Of a stretch of DNA of 64,000 nt, positions 1 through 7,960 are shown piece by piece; position 1 is the stretch's first letter; the number at the start of each line of letters is the position of its first letter. The position numbers and the translations under genes were made by a program. The notes under the pieces were generated by a model. That model saw only the letters and a list, made by a program, of their open reading frames with translations. It was not told the origin of the DNA and did no database searches. Source of the DNA: Flavobacterium piscinae (GTDB taxonomy: Bacteria > Bacteroidota > Bacteroidia > Flavobacteriales > Flavobacteriaceae); NCBI RefSeq assembly GCF_004122145.1, contig NZ_SBKQ01000014.1:21322-85321 (forward strand), in the 5' to 3' direction.

Positions 1-272
1 AAGGAACTTTTGAAATTACTGCTGTTGAAACAGTTGATGCGGTAACTACAGTTTCCGGAAACTTAACTTTAAAAGGAATTACTAAACCGGTTTCTTTTCC
101 TGCAACCATTTCAGTTGATGGTGATATGGTAATGTTAAACAGTGAATCATTTAAAATCGACAGAACACAATGGGGTGTAAATTATGCTTCAAAATCTGTT
201 TTTGATGATTTGAAAGATAAATTTGTTGATGATGAAATTGAATTAAAAGTGAGTGTTACTGCTGCAAAATAA
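1..272 (+). CDS. YceI-like family protein, C-terminal part only
   Basis: The gene enters from the left edge; the reading frame is open from base 3 to a TAA at 270-272, giving about 89 residues. The visible end has the LTLKGITKPVSF strand, then an acidic-polar stretch with FKIDRTQWGVNY, which is the typical C-terminal half of YceI lipocalin-like beta-barrels. In characterised members this fold binds polyisoprenoid lipids in the periplasm. The start and any signal peptide lie outside the window, so localisation is inferred from the family. It is followed directly by a strong hairpin terminator. Confidence 0.8.
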   Translation, partial: GTFEITAVETVDAVTTVSGNLTLKGITKPVSFPATISVDGDMVMLNSESFKIDRTQWGVNYASKSVFDDLKDKFVDDEIELKVSVTAAK

Positions 273-300
273 TTATTACTTCATCTTACTTATAACAAGA

Positions 301-327
301 AGCTCCTCAATTCGAGGAGCTTTTTTT
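301..327 (+). terminator. Rho-independent terminator of the YceI-like gene
   Basis: An 8-bp perfect stem (AGCTCCTC / GAGGAGCT) with a 5-nt loop is followed by seven T residues. It lies 28 bases after the YceI stop codon. The stop codon of the convergent epimerase-like gene overlaps the T tract. Confidence 0.85.
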
Positions 328-1231
328 ATGTTAACAAATTATCTAATGTTTTACTTATATCGCGGTAACGAAATTTGAAACCGTTTTTCTCAGCTTTGGC
401 AGCACTCACATTCTGACTGGAAAATAAGAGCTGATGCATTTCACCTAAAATCAATTTCATGGCAAATTTCGGGACATTTGGCATAAAAACCGGTTTTCCG
501 AGTGTTTTGGCAATGGCTTTGGTAAGTTCAGTATTGGTCACCGGATTAGGTGCCACGGCATTAAAAGTCCCCTCCCATTGATTTTGAAGAGCAAAATAAA
601 ACATTGCTGCTAAATCGTGAATGTGAATCCATGACTGCACTTGTTTTCCCGAACCAAACGGAGAACCAATACCTAATTTGATTGGTTTTATCATTTCGCA
701 TAAAGCTCCCCATTTGTTTGAGAGTACCAAACCAATTCGAAGCTTACAAACTTTTAGATTCAATCGACTGAAAACATCAATGCTTTCCTCCCATTTAACC
801 ACAACTTGTCCTAAAAATCTATCGTCAACGGATTTATTTTCTTCGGTATAAACTGCAGTTAAACTGTCGGGATAAATTCCAATAGCTGAAGCAGAAATTA
901 CTTGTTTCACTTGATTGGGATGATTTTTTAAACACGTGTATAATAAATTGGAGGAAAGTGTTCTACTCTCAATAATTTCCTGTTTATAATTAGGTGTCCA
1001 TCGTTTTGAAACGGTTGCCCCTGCTAAATGAATGATGGCATCCACGCCCATTAAACAATTTTCATCTATGATACTTTGATCCGGATTCCAATAGAACCCC
1101 TGAAAATGCGGTTTACTTTCTATTTTTGATTGAGATGTGGTAAGGTAATGAATTTCATTTCCGTTTTCTAATAACAGGGCAATCAATTCTTTTCCAACCA
1201 GTCCGGTAGCTCCTGTGATTAATATTTTCAT
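326..1231 (-). CDS. TIGR01777-type NAD(P)-dependent epimerase-like protein (SDR39U1/YfcH family)
   Basis: A 301-residue extended short-chain dehydrogenase. The Rossmann nucleotide-binding motif GATGLVG is at residues 7-13, and an SASAIGIYP strand near residue 115 corresponds to the active-site region. The C-terminal 50 residues (PNVPKFAMKLILGEM and following) match the DUF1731 tail that defines the YfcH/SDR39U1 group. The substrate of this family is not established, so no pathway is assigned. A promoter-like TAACTTTG lies 15-22 bases upstream of the ATG. It stands alone on the minus strand. Confidence 0.85.
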   Translation of the reverse strand: MKILITGATGLVGKELIALLLENGNEIHYLTTSQSKIESKPHFQGFYWNPDQSIIDENCLMGVDAIIHLAGATVSKRWTPNYKQEIIESRTLSSNLLYTCLKNHPNQVKQVISASAIGIYPDSLTAVYTEENKSVDDRFLGQVVVKWEESIDVFSRLNLKVCKLRIGLVLSNKWGALCEMIKPIKLGIGSPFGSGKQVQSWIHIHDLAAMFYFALQNQWEGTFNAVAPNPVTNTELTKAIAKTLGKPVFMPNVPKFAMKLILGEMHQLLFSSQNVSAAKAEKNGFKFRYRDISKTLDNLLT

Positions 1232-1245
1232 AACATATTTTTGTA

Positions 1246-1253
1246 CAAAGTTA
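1246..1253 (-). promoter_or_regulatory. Putative -7 promoter element of the epimerase-like gene
   Basis: The minus strand reads TAACTTTG, a full match to the Bacteroidota -7 consensus TAnnTTTG, about 15 bases before the start codon. No good TTTG -33 element is seen at 17-23 nt. Confidence 0.5.
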
Positions 1254-1324
1254 CCGTTAAAGGGTCAAAAAGTAAAGTTAATTAGGATTAGTTTAAGGGT
1301 TGTTGTAGGTGATTTTCAAGAGTT

Positions 1325-1786
1325 TTAATGTTTCAAACGTACACTCCATTCAAAATCCATTTCAGAAACTTGATCACCTTTTTCATCTTTACCGATCGAT
1401 TTCATCCAAAAAGTTTGACCTTCTCCGGTCGCTATTGTTCTTTGAATGGCTTGCTCAATTAAATGTCCGTCTTGACAAACAAAAGTGATTCTTCCGGTAG
1501 CTTTTTTGGTGAAATTTCCTTTATTGTTAGCGACCAACATTGAAATTTTCCTTCCGCTTTTTTTAATCTGATACATCACTAACGCACCTGTTGAAAGTTC
1601 TGCTGCCATAGCTTGAACTGCAAAATACATCGAATTAAACGGATTTTGATTAAACCATCGGTGTTTAACTGATACTGTACATTGATTGTTATCTAATGTT
1701 TTGGCTCGCACACCGCACCAAAAGGCAGAAGGTAATTTAAAAAACAAAAATGTATTAATCTTTCCGGCTGTAAACTCCATAAACAT
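1325..1786 (-). CDS. DUF4442 hotdog-fold protein (thioesterase-like)
   Basis: 153 residues with the pattern of DUF4442 hotdog proteins: an N-terminal helix region, a segment with HRWFNQNPFNSMYFAVQAMA (the central hotdog helix, residues about 43-62), and later beta strands ending in FEWSVRL. Hotdog proteins of this group are thought to act on acyl-thioesters, but no catalytic residue or substrate can be assigned here. A second ATG two codons downstream (M3) is an equally possible start. It is divergent from the DUF4870 gene. Confidence 0.75.
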   Translation of the reverse strand: MFMEFTAGKINTFLFFKLPSAFWCGVRAKTLDNNQCTVSVKHRWFNQNPFNSMYFAVQAMAAELSTGALVMYQIKKSGRKISMLVANNKGNFTKKATGRITFVCQDGHLIEQAIQRTIATGEGQTFWMKSIGKDEKGDQVSEMDFEWSVRLKH

Positions 1787-1887
1787 TGATTTTTTTGGTA
1801 AATATAAGCTTTATTTTATTACATATCATTTGTTAATATTTTGTTAAATATTAGTACTATGCGTAACATAATACCTTCTTTTAGACA

Positions 1888-1895
1888 TATATTTG
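1888..1895 (+). promoter_or_regulatory. Putative -7 promoter element of the DUF4870 gene
   Basis: TATATTTG matches TAnnTTTG exactly and lies 28 nt before the ATG. A canonical -33 TTTG at the right distance is not obvious. Confidence 0.5.
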
Positions 1896-1923
1896 CATAG
1901 GATATTATTATATACTTTTAATT

Positions 1924-2349
1924 ATGACTACACAAAACGAAAAAACAACAGCAGCATTATTGCATTTGAGTGCATTTGCAAAGTATCTTATTCCCTTTGC
2001 AGGAATAGTAGTTCCCTTGATTATTTGGCAAACCAAAAAACATCAATCAGAATATGTTGATGAGAATGGAAAATCGGTTGTCAATTTTCATTTAAGTATT
2101 TTGGCTTACAGTATTGTGATTGCCATTGTATTAGGTATCTTTTTTATTGGCTCAATAGTAAAATACATCGAAATTGAAAACGCAGGTGGTGAAGTGATTC
2201 CGATTGATTTAATCACCGTTGGTATTATCGCAGCATCCGTTTTAGGGATTTGGACCATTGCAGAATTCGTTTTGGTGATTTTAGGAACCGTTCGTGCCAA
2301 CGAAGGAACTGTATACAAATATCCGTTTACTATTAATTTTATTAAATAA
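1924..2349 (+). CDS. DUF4870 (Tic20-like) small membrane protein
   Basis: 141 residues. The N-terminal AALLHLSAFAKYLIPFAGIVVPLIIW segment, followed by a conserved HQSEYVDENGKSVVNFHLS loop, is the signature of DUF4870 proteins. Three hydrophobic segments are visible (about 17-36, 57-78, 98-122). The biochemical function of the family is unknown. It has its own promoter-like element and stands 89 bp before the padR-pspC operon, with which it may be co-transcribed. Confidence 0.85.
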   Translation: MTTQNEKTTAALLHLSAFAKYLIPFAGIVVPLIIWQTKKHQSEYVDENGKSVVNFHLSILAYSIVIAIVLGIFFIGSIVKYIEIENAGGEVIPIDLITVGIIAASVLGIWTIAEFVLVILGTVRANEGTVYKYPFTINFIK

Positions 2350-2438
2350 GAGTTTCAATCATCAAATCAATCATCGCCGAAAGGCAAATCAATCAAATCA
2401 AAAACGAATCAGTTAAACTAAAAATCTAATCATGAATT

Positions 2439-2768
2439 ATGAATATTGAAAACACAAAAGCCCAGATGCGAAAAGGTGTTTTAGAGTTCTGTATACTTTC
2501 TGTCTTAAAAGAAAAAGAAGCCTATACCTCTGAAATTTTAGACACCCTGAAAAACGCAAAATTGTTGGTGGTAGAGGGAACTGTTTATCCACTGCTAACC
2601 AGATTAAAAAATGACGGATTACTCAACTATCGTTGGGAGGAATCAACTTCGGGACCGCCAAGAAAATACTACGCACTCACCGAAATAGGAAAACAATTTT
2701 TAACTGAACTTAATGGCACTTGGGGAGAATTATCCAACGCCGTGAACACCATAACCAATCAAAACTAA
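2439..2768 (+). CDS. PadR-family transcriptional regulator
   Basis: 109 residues with the winged-helix PadR layout: an N-terminal helix (MRKGVLEFCILSVLKEKEAYTSEIL), a recognition helix around EGTVYPLLTRLKNDGLL (residues 49-65), and a wing with GPPRKYYALTEIGK. Stand-alone PadR proteins bind inverted repeats near their own operons. It starts a tight operon with a PspC-domain protein (5-bp gap) and a DUF2807 lipoprotein, so it likely controls these envelope genes. This PadR-PspC-DUF2807 order recurs in Bacteroidota. Confidence 0.9.
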   Translation: MNIENTKAQMRKGVLEFCILSVLKEKEAYTSEILDTLKNAKLLVVEGTVYPLLTRLKNDGLLNYRWEESTSGPPRKYYALTEIGKQFLTELNGTWGELSNAVNTITNQN

Positions 2769-2773
2769 TCGTC

Positions 2774-4507
2774 ATGAACAAAACAGTAAATATAAATTTA
2801 GGAGGTTTATTCTTTCATATCGACGAAGATGCCTTTCAAAAATTAAATCGTTATTTCGATGCAATAAAACGTTCGCTTTCTAACTCATCCGGTCAAGATG
2901 AAATTATGAAAGACATTGAAATGAGAATTTCGGAAATTTTTACCGAAAAGAAAGAAGCAGACAAACAAGTAATCAACTTGAAAGATGTGGATGCTATGAT
3001 TGCTGTAATGGGTCAACCCGAAGATTACCGGATTGAAGAAGAAGGAGATACCACTCAATCAAACTTCAATAACTCGACAAAATCGTCTAAAAAACTTTAT
3101 CGCGATATTGATAAAAACATTTTAGGTGGTGTTTCTGCCGGATTAGGGCATTATTTTGGCATTGACGCATTATGGATTCGTTTGGCTTTAGTGTTAATTG
3201 TAATTGCAGGAGTTGGATTTCCAATCTTTCTATACATTTTATTATGGATTTTAATCCCAAAAGCACAAACCACTACAGAGAAACTTCAAATGACCGGAGA
3301 ACCGGTAAACCTGAGTAATATCGAAAAAAAAGTTCGTGAAGAATTTGCTTCCTTTTCAGATAAAGTCGAAAATGCTGACTATGAGAAAATGGGAAACGCA
3401 GCAAAATCAGGAGCTGAAAAAGTAGGTTCTGCTATCGGTGAAGTATTCATGACTATCTTCAATATTTTTGCTAAATTTATTGGAGCCATCATTTTAATGT
3501 TTTCCATATTTGTACTTGGTGGAGTATTGATTGGTGGGTTTACATTCGGATCAACAACTTTTGTAAATATGCCATGGCAAAGCTACTATGATGCCGTAAT
3601 CGTTAGTGAGTTTCCAATTTGGTTGGTCGTAATTTTAAGTGTTTTGGCAATTGGAATTCCATTTTTCTTCCTACTTATTTTAGGACTAAAACTACTGATT
3701 ACCAATATGAAATCAATCGGAAATGTAGCAAAATATACTTTATTAGCATTATGGTTAATTGCAGTTGGAGTTTTAATTTCTTTTGGAATAAAACAAGCCA
3801 CTGAAATTGCTTATGATGGAAAAACTGTGCAAAAAGAGACCTTAAATTTGATGCCAAATGACACGTTGGATATTCAATTTAAATTCAACGATTATTATAC
3901 CAAAGATTATCATTTTGAAGAATTTGAAGTTACACAAGACGAAAACGGTAATGATATTATCTATTCTAATCAAATCAGCATTGAATTAATTTATACCGAA
4001 GAAGCTCAGCCTTATTTACAAATTGAAAAAAGAGCAGAAGGAAAATCAATCACAGAAGCCAAAAAAAGAGCAGAAAAAATAAATTATGCTTTTAAATTTG
4101 AAGGAAATAAATTAATTTTAGACAATTATTTTATTACCGATTTAAAAAACAAATACAGAAATCAGGAAGTAGAATTGTATTTATATCTCCCTCAAGGAAC
4201 CATCATTAGACCTGATAGCTCTGTTCAACGTTTTGATTCATCAAACAATGGTTTTTTTAATCTCCATTACAGTTCAGACCAATACATTTATAATGTTACT
4301 AAAGAACAAATTAAATGCCTAAACTGCCCAATTGATGAAAACGAATACAACGACGTTCAAATTAATTCCTCTGAAGATTCTGTTACTTCTATTGTAACAA
4401 TCAACAAAGATGGAATACATATCAAAGAGACTAACAAATCGGAAGAAAAAAGGAAATTTAAAGGTTTAGAAATTAATGAAGAAGGTGTAATTATAAAAAC
4501 AAATTAA
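2774..4507 (+). CDS. PspC-domain envelope stress-type membrane protein
   Basis: 577 residues from the ATG five bases after padR; an upstream in-frame start inside padR is less likely. The first 80 residues (MNKTVNINLGGLFFHIDEDAF) are the N-terminal domain common to long flavobacterial PspC proteins. A PspC domain follows at about 110-170 (KNILGGVSAGLGHYFGIDALW), then three or four hydrophobic helices (about 235-365) and a long soluble beta-rich C-terminus. E. coli PspC works with the phage-shock envelope response. A similar role here is inferred only from the domain. Confidence 0.85.
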   Translation: MNKTVNINLGGLFFHIDEDAFQKLNRYFDAIKRSLSNSSGQDEIMKDIEMRISEIFTEKKEADKQVINLKDVDAMIAVMGQPEDYRIEEEGDTTQSNFNNSTKSSKKLYRDIDKNILGGVSAGLGHYFGIDALWIRLALVLIVIAGVGFPIFLYILLWILIPKAQTTTEKLQMTGEPVNLSNIEKKVREEFASFSDKVENADYEKMGNAAKSGAEKVGSAIGEVFMTIFNIFAKFIGAIILMFSIFVLGGVLIGGFTFGSTTFVNMPWQSYYDAVIVSEFPIWLVVILSVLAIGIPFFFLLILGLKLLITNMKSIGNVAKYTLLALWLIAVGVLISFGIKQATEIAYDGKTVQKETLNLMPNDTLDIQFKFNDYYTKDYHFEEFEVTQDENGNDIIYSNQISIELIYTEEAQPYLQIEKRAEGKSITEAKKRAEKINYAFKFEGNKLILDNYFITDLKNKYRNQEVELYLYLPQGTIIRPDSSVQRFDSSNNGFFNLHYSSDQYIYNVTKEQIKCLNCPIDENEYNDVQINSSEDSVTSIVTINKDGIHIKETNKSEEKRKFKGLEINEEGVIIKTN

Positions 4508-4509
4508 TC

Positions 4510-5250
4510 ATGATCAAGTTTATCGTTTACCTTACCAAAACCCTAGTTGCATTAATCACTGCTTTGTTATTTGCATCCTGTCAATATTCCATTGATTTGA
4601 CAAATGCAGTCAAAGGCAGTGGAAACGTTACAACAGTAAACCGACCTGTTTCCGGGGAATTCACTAACATCGAAGTATCACACGGAATTGATGTAGAAGT
4701 AACCCAAAGTGATGCAAAATCAATTGAAGTAAAAGCCGATGATAACATTATTGACTTAATAACAACTGATATTGTTGACGGAACCCTGAAAATAGCTTTG
4801 GAAAAAAGTGTCAAAAACACCAAATCAAAATCCGTTTTTGTGACATTGCCCAACATCGAATCCCTCAGAACTTCAAGCGGAGCCTCTCTAAAAAGTAAAA
4901 ACACACTTATTGTGAGTTCCCTTGAAACAAAAGCATCTAGCGGAAGCGAAATAAAACTTACCGTAGAAGCCGAAAAAATCACTTGTGATTCGAGTAGCGG
5001 AAGCGACATCGAAGTCAAAGGAAAAGCCTTAAAACTAGAAGCGGAATCCTCGAGCGGAAGCGACATTGAAGCCGATGAATTGCAAACCAACGATGTCGTT
5101 GCCAAATCATCCAGTGGAAGTTCCATCGATGTATATCCCATCTTGAGTCTAGACGCTAAAGCTACAAGTGGGAGCGACATCAAATACCACAACACGCCCA
5201 AAACGGTGTCCAAAGTTACTTCGTCAGGCGGATCAGTGCGTTCAAATTAA
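4510..5250 (+). CDS. DUF2807 head-GIN domain lipoprotein with Ser-Gly repeats
   Basis: 246 residues starting two bases after the PspC gene. The N-terminus has a signal peptide ending in a lipobox (LLFASC, Cys about 25). The rest is a DUF2807 (putative auto-transporter adhesin, head GIN) right-handed beta-helix. From about residue 115 it carries at least six turns with the core SSGS or TSGS followed by acidic or aliphatic residues, spaced about 14-20 residues apart; the repeats are also visible at DNA level. It is the last gene of the padR-pspC operon. A surface-exposed or periplasmic structural role is inferred. Confidence 0.85.
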   Translation: MIKFIVYLTKTLVALITALLFASCQYSIDLTNAVKGSGNVTTVNRPVSGEFTNIEVSHGIDVEVTQSDAKSIEVKADDNIIDLITTDIVDGTLKIALEKSVKNTKSKSVFVTLPNIESLRTSSGASLKSKNTLIVSSLETKASSGSEIKLTVEAEKITCDSSSGSDIEVKGKALKLEAESSSGSDIEADELQTNDVVAKSSSGSSIDVYPILSLDAKATSGSDIKYHNTPKTVSKVTSSGGSVRSN

Positions 5251-5410
5251 TTCGGAGCTACCCGAGCGATAGCGAATAGGCGAAGCAATGGCATGGGCTT
5301 CTATGCCATCCATGTTCCAACCCTCCGTATTATCCACGCCAAAGCGAAGGATGCCGGTCGGTCAGGACTACAAAGTGAACTGTAGGTTACTAAAAGTGTG
5401 CAAAAATCAT
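5251..5410. repeat. GC-rich intergenic insert, candidate extragenic repeat element
   Basis: This 160-bp stretch is much richer in G+C than its surroundings and contains no convincing gene. It has an inverted pair ATGGCAT / ATGCCAT at 5288-5309 and CTACA / TGTAG halves at 5379-5394. An open frame through it reads into the following DUF2807 gene but has no start features. I read it as a repetitive extragenic element, by composition only. Confidence 0.35.
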
Positions 5411-5418
5411 ATCTTTAC

Positions 5419-5450
5419 AACATCCCGTTTAAAAATCGGGATGTTTTTTT
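5419..5450 (+). terminator. Strong hairpin terminator before the second DUF2807 gene
   Basis: The stem ACATCCCG / CGGGATGT (8 bp, extendable by one A-T pair) with a 9-nt loop is followed by seven T residues. The last T is also the first base of the next promoter's -7 element. Confidence 0.85.
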
Positions 5451-5457
5451 ATATTTG
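5450..5457 (+). promoter_or_regulatory. -7 promoter element of the second DUF2807 gene
   Basis: TATATTTG, an exact -7 consensus match, begins on the terminator T tract and ends 19 nt before the ATG at 5477. It supports choosing 5477 rather than the upstream in-frame start at 5288. Confidence 0.6.
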
Positions 5458-5476
5458 CTATATAAACCCGATCGAA

Positions 5477-6313
5477 ATGAAAAAAAATCTTATCCTATTT
5501 GTAGTCCTACTTATTTCCACAGTAACCTGGAGTCAAAAAAAAGAAAAACTCAAAGCCTCTAAAATTGTAACCATTTCACAAAAAGAAATTGGAAATTTCG
5601 ATAGTCTCGAGGTAGAAGATGAAATTGATGTTTTTATTGTAAAAGGAGACCAACCTTCCATAGAAATTGAAGCCGATGACAACACACACGAGTCATTCGA
5701 CATCAAACTAAACGGAACAACGCTTCGTATTGGATTAGTGCACAATATTTCCGGAGCAAAAAAAACAAGTGTACGTGTAACTTATACTGACGAATTTAAA
5801 ATGCTCATTGCCAAAGGTGATGCTAATGTAACCGCCTTAGCCGATGTAAAACTTAGTCAAGTTACTTTCAAATGCTATGACAATTCACGTTTATTTTTAA
5901 ATGCAGATTGTGCCAATTTTACTTTAATTGCTAACGATAAAGCTAAAATTGAACTGAATTTAAAATCGGATGATGTCATTTTTGAATTAAGTAAAAATTC
6001 AAATTTAAAGGCACTCATTCGTTCTTCCAAATTTAAATGTGATATGTATCAGAAAGCTTCAGCAAACATTGAAGGTGACATCAACGATCTACAACTAAGA
6101 ATGGATAACAACTCCGATTTTATTGGAAAAAATTTAGTTGCTCAAACGGCTACTGTTATTGCCGAATCAAGTGCAAAAAACAGCATTCAAGTAGCCAGCA
6201 ATCTCGTTTTAGAATCTTCGGGAAAAGCCGAAACAAATTTATATGGTAACGCAACTATCGAAATCAAACGATTTGCAGATGAATCATCACTCAATAAAAA
6301 ACTACTGAAATAA
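5477..6313 (+). CDS. DUF2807 domain-containing exported protein
   Basis: 278 residues from an ATG that sits just after a terminator and a consensus -7 box. A longer frame begins at 5288, but it would run through the terminator hairpin. A signal peptide is visible (MKKNLILFVVLLISTVTWSQ). The mature part repeats the pattern of DUF2807 beta-helix proteins (FDSLEVEDEIDVFIVKGDQP, then IEIEADDN). It lacks the SSGS repeats of its upstream paralogue and has no lipobox, so it is probably periplasmic. The function is unknown. Confidence 0.8.
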   Translation: MKKNLILFVVLLISTVTWSQKKEKLKASKIVTISQKEIGNFDSLEVEDEIDVFIVKGDQPSIEIEADDNTHESFDIKLNGTTLRIGLVHNISGAKKTSVRVTYTDEFKMLIAKGDANVTALADVKLSQVTFKCYDNSRLFLNADCANFTLIANDKAKIELNLKSDDVIFELSKNSNLKALIRSSKFKCDMYQKASANIEGDINDLQLRMDNNSDFIGKNLVAQTATVIAESSAKNSIQVASNLVLESSGKAETNLYGNATIEIKRFADESSLNKKLLK

Positions 6314-6320
6314 GAGCATA

Positions 6321-6352
6321 AAAAAATCCAACTTCTTCAGTTGGATTTTTTT
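6321..6352. terminator. Bidirectional terminator between the DUF2807 gene and trxB
   Basis: A 13-bp A/T-flanked stem (AAAAAATCCAACT / AGTTGGATTTTTT) with a 5-nt loop lies between convergent genes and has A and T runs on both sides. Confidence 0.85.
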
Positions 6353-6367
6353 CATTACTGTATTTTG

Positions 6368-7315
6368 TTATTCTTTACTTGCTAAATAACGTTCAGCGTC
6401 CAAAGCAGCCATACAACCGGTTCCGGCAGCAGTAATCGCCTGTCTGTACACATGATCAGCAGCATCACCGGCAACAAAAACACCCTCTACATTAGTCAAT
6501 GCTCTTCCCGGAACATTGATGATATAGCCGGTTTCGTCTAGGTTCAAATAATCCGCAAAAATGTCCGTGTTTGGTTTGTGACCAATGGCTACGAAAAATC
6601 CGGTAGCCGGAATTTCGGTTTCATTGCCTGATGTTCTTTCTTTTACCAAGATTGAACTGACTACTTGACCGTCACCTTTTACCTCAACGGTTTCGGTATT
6701 TAATAAAATTTCGATGTTTTCGGTTTTGCGAACCCTGGCTTCCATAATCTTAGAGGCACGGAATTTTTCGCTTCGCACCAACATCGTCACTTTTTTACAT
6801 AATTTTGATAAGTAATGAGCCTCTTCACAAGCAGAATCTCCGGCACCAACAATTACTACTTCTTGACCTCTATAGAAAAATCCATCACAAACCGCACATG
6901 CCGAAACTCCGCCACCCATTTGCAAATAATGCTGTTCAGAAGGCAATCCTAAATATTTTGCTGAAGCACCCGTTGAAATAATTACGGTTTCACAGTGAAT
7001 CTCTTTTGTATCATTCACCCAAACTTTATGAATTGGTCCAGAAAAATCAACTTTAGTTACCCAACCATCACGGACATCTGTTCCAAAACGCTTGGCCTGT
7101 TCCTGCAATTGAATCATCATTTCAGGACCAGTAACACCATCTGGGTAACCGGGAAAATTTTCCACTTCATTGGTTGTAGTCAATTGTCCACCGGGTTGTG
7201 TTCCTTGGTACAAAACAGGAAACATATTGGCTCTAGCCGCATAGATGGCAGCGGTATAACCTGCCGGTCCGGAACCTATAATTAAGCACTTTACTTTTTC
7301 TATTGTATCAGACAT
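6368..7315 (-). CDS. trxB: Thioredoxin-disulfide reductase
   Basis: 315 residues, the usual length for low-molecular-weight bacterial TrxB. The FAD-binding GSGPAG is at residues 14-19, the redox-active CAVC at 140-143 followed by DG, the NADPH-binding GAGDSA near 158, and the C-terminal GVFVAGDAAD FAD motif near 280. It transfers electrons from NADPH to thioredoxin in the cytoplasm. It is a single gene on the minus strand with its own TACATTTG promoter element. Confidence 0.97.
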   Translation of the reverse strand: MSDTIEKVKCLIIGSGPAGYTAAIYAARANMFPVLYQGTQPGGQLTTTNEVENFPGYPDGVTGPEMMIQLQEQAKRFGTDVRDGWVTKVDFSGPIHKVWVNDTKEIHCETVIISTGASAKYLGLPSEQHYLQMGGGVSACAVCDGFFYRGQEVVIVGAGDSACEEAHYLSKLCKKVTMLVRSEKFRASKIMEARVRKTENIEILLNTETVEVKGDGQVVSSILVKERTSGNETEIPATGFFVAIGHKPNTDIFADYLNLDETGYIINVPGRALTNVEGVFVAGDAADHVYRQAITAAGTGCMAALDAERYLASKE

Positions 7316-7339
7316 AATTTTGTTTTCTAAATTTCATTG

Positions 7340-7347
7340 CAAATGTA
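7340..7347 (-). promoter_or_regulatory. -7 promoter element of trxB
   Basis: The minus strand reads TACATTTG 25 bases upstream of the trxB start, an exact consensus match. Confidence 0.55.
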
Positions 7348-7426
7348 AGTTTTAAATAAAAACTAAAACTTAATTGTTGATTAGTTTTAATAATTTTTGA
7401 ATAGCCTAATTTTATTTATTATTTGG

Positions 7427-7457
7427 TTTGGTAAAACTAATTTTAGTTCTATATTTG
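7427..7457 (+). promoter_or_regulatory. Promoter of tRNA-Pro
   Basis: TTTG at 7427-7430 and TATATTTG at 7450-7457 are separated by 19 nt, an ideal match to the flavobacterial -33/-7 promoter. The tRNA begins 23 nt after the -7 element. Confidence 0.8.
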
Positions 7458-7480
7458 CACCCTCATTCAAATTATGAATT

Positions 7481-7558
7481 CGGGGTGTAGCGTAGCCCGG
7501 TTATCGCGCCTGCTTTGGGAGCAGGAGGCCGCAGGTTCGAATCCTGCCACCCCGACCA
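7481..7558 (+). tRNA. tRNA-Pro (anticodon UGG), CCA encoded
   Basis: The cloverleaf is clear by eye. The acceptor stem is CGGGGTG / CACCCCG; the anticodon stem is CCTGC / GCAGG around the loop TTTGGGA, with anticodon TGG at 7516-7518; the T arm is GCAGG TTCGAAT CCTGC. The discriminator base A is at 7555 and CCA at 7556-7558 is encoded. It is preceded by a consensus promoter and followed by a terminator hairpin. Confidence 0.97.
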
Positions 7559-7560
7559 AC

Positions 7561-7593
7561 AAAATCCTTTCCACATTGTGGGAGGGATTTTTT
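7561..7593 (+). terminator. Terminator of tRNA-Pro
   Basis: A two-part hairpin, AAAATCC / GGATTTT outside and CCACA / TGTGG inside, ends in six T residues, starting three bases after the encoded CCA. A diverged tandem copy of the unit follows. Confidence 0.8.
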
Positions 7594-7721
7594 GTTTTCA
7601 GATCCGTCAAGCTTGCTTGTAAGGTTTGAAAAAAAATAACTCAGAGCGAAGCTCAAAGGATTTTGGTGAGCAACATTTCCAATAGTCAGGTTCATGGAAT
7701 AATCCTGCCACCCCGACCAAC

Positions 7722-7754
7722 AAAATCCTTTCCACATTGTGGGAGGGATTTTTT
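7722..7754 (+). terminator. Second copy of the tRNA-Pro terminator hairpin
   Basis: This is an identical copy, at an offset of 161 bp, of the hairpin at 7561-7593, lying in the duplicated unit. It now has no gene directly in front of it except the tRNA 3' fragment. Confidence 0.6.
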
Positions 7755-7925
7755 GTTTTCATAACCGTCAAGCTTGCTTGTAAGGTTTGAAACAAAAAAT
7801 AACTCCGAGCGAAGCTCAAAGGATTTTGATTAACAACATTTCACCAATTCAGGTGCATGGCTTATACCTTAAAATTTTATTAAAAATTAATCCAAAAAAA
7901 ACAACTTTTCTGCACTTATAATTTT

Positions 7926-7933
7926 TAACTTTG
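7926..7933 (+). promoter_or_regulatory. -7 promoter element of udk
   Basis: TAACTTTG matches the -7 consensus and ends 27 nt before the udk ATG. The upstream TTTTCTG is a poor -33 candidate. Confidence 0.5.
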
Positions 7934-7960
7934 TTATTCTTAAACAAACGATAAAGAAAC

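Larger units (their letters stand above)
7540..7863. repeat. Tandem duplication of the tRNA-Pro 3' end and its terminator (about 161 bp x 2)
   Basis: Unit 1 (7540-7700) starts in the T arm of tRNA-Pro, and unit 2 (7701 to about 7863) repeats it at an offset of 161-163 bp. The second copy carries a 3' tRNA fragment (AATCCTGCCACCCCGACCA, 7701-7719), the same terminator hairpin, the TCAAGCTTGCTTGTAAGG segment and the AGCGAAGCTCAAAGGATTTT segment. The units differ at scattered positions, mainly near their ends, so the event is not recent. Minus-strand open frames here are produced by the repeat and are not genes. Confidence 0.85.

Noticed and set aside
4581..5213. A 210-residue open frame antisense to the DUF2807 lipoprotein
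   Set aside because: It mirrors the SSGS-encoding repeats on the other strand; the plus-strand gene has a lipobox, operon context and family match.
7701..7719. A second tRNA-Pro gene
   Set aside because: Only the 3' arm is present; there is no D or anticodon arm in front of it.
7501..7819. Two minus-strand open frames over tRNA-Pro and its repeat
   Set aside because: They are produced by the tandem duplication and read through a tRNA and terminators; the predicted peptides repeat each other and have no start context.
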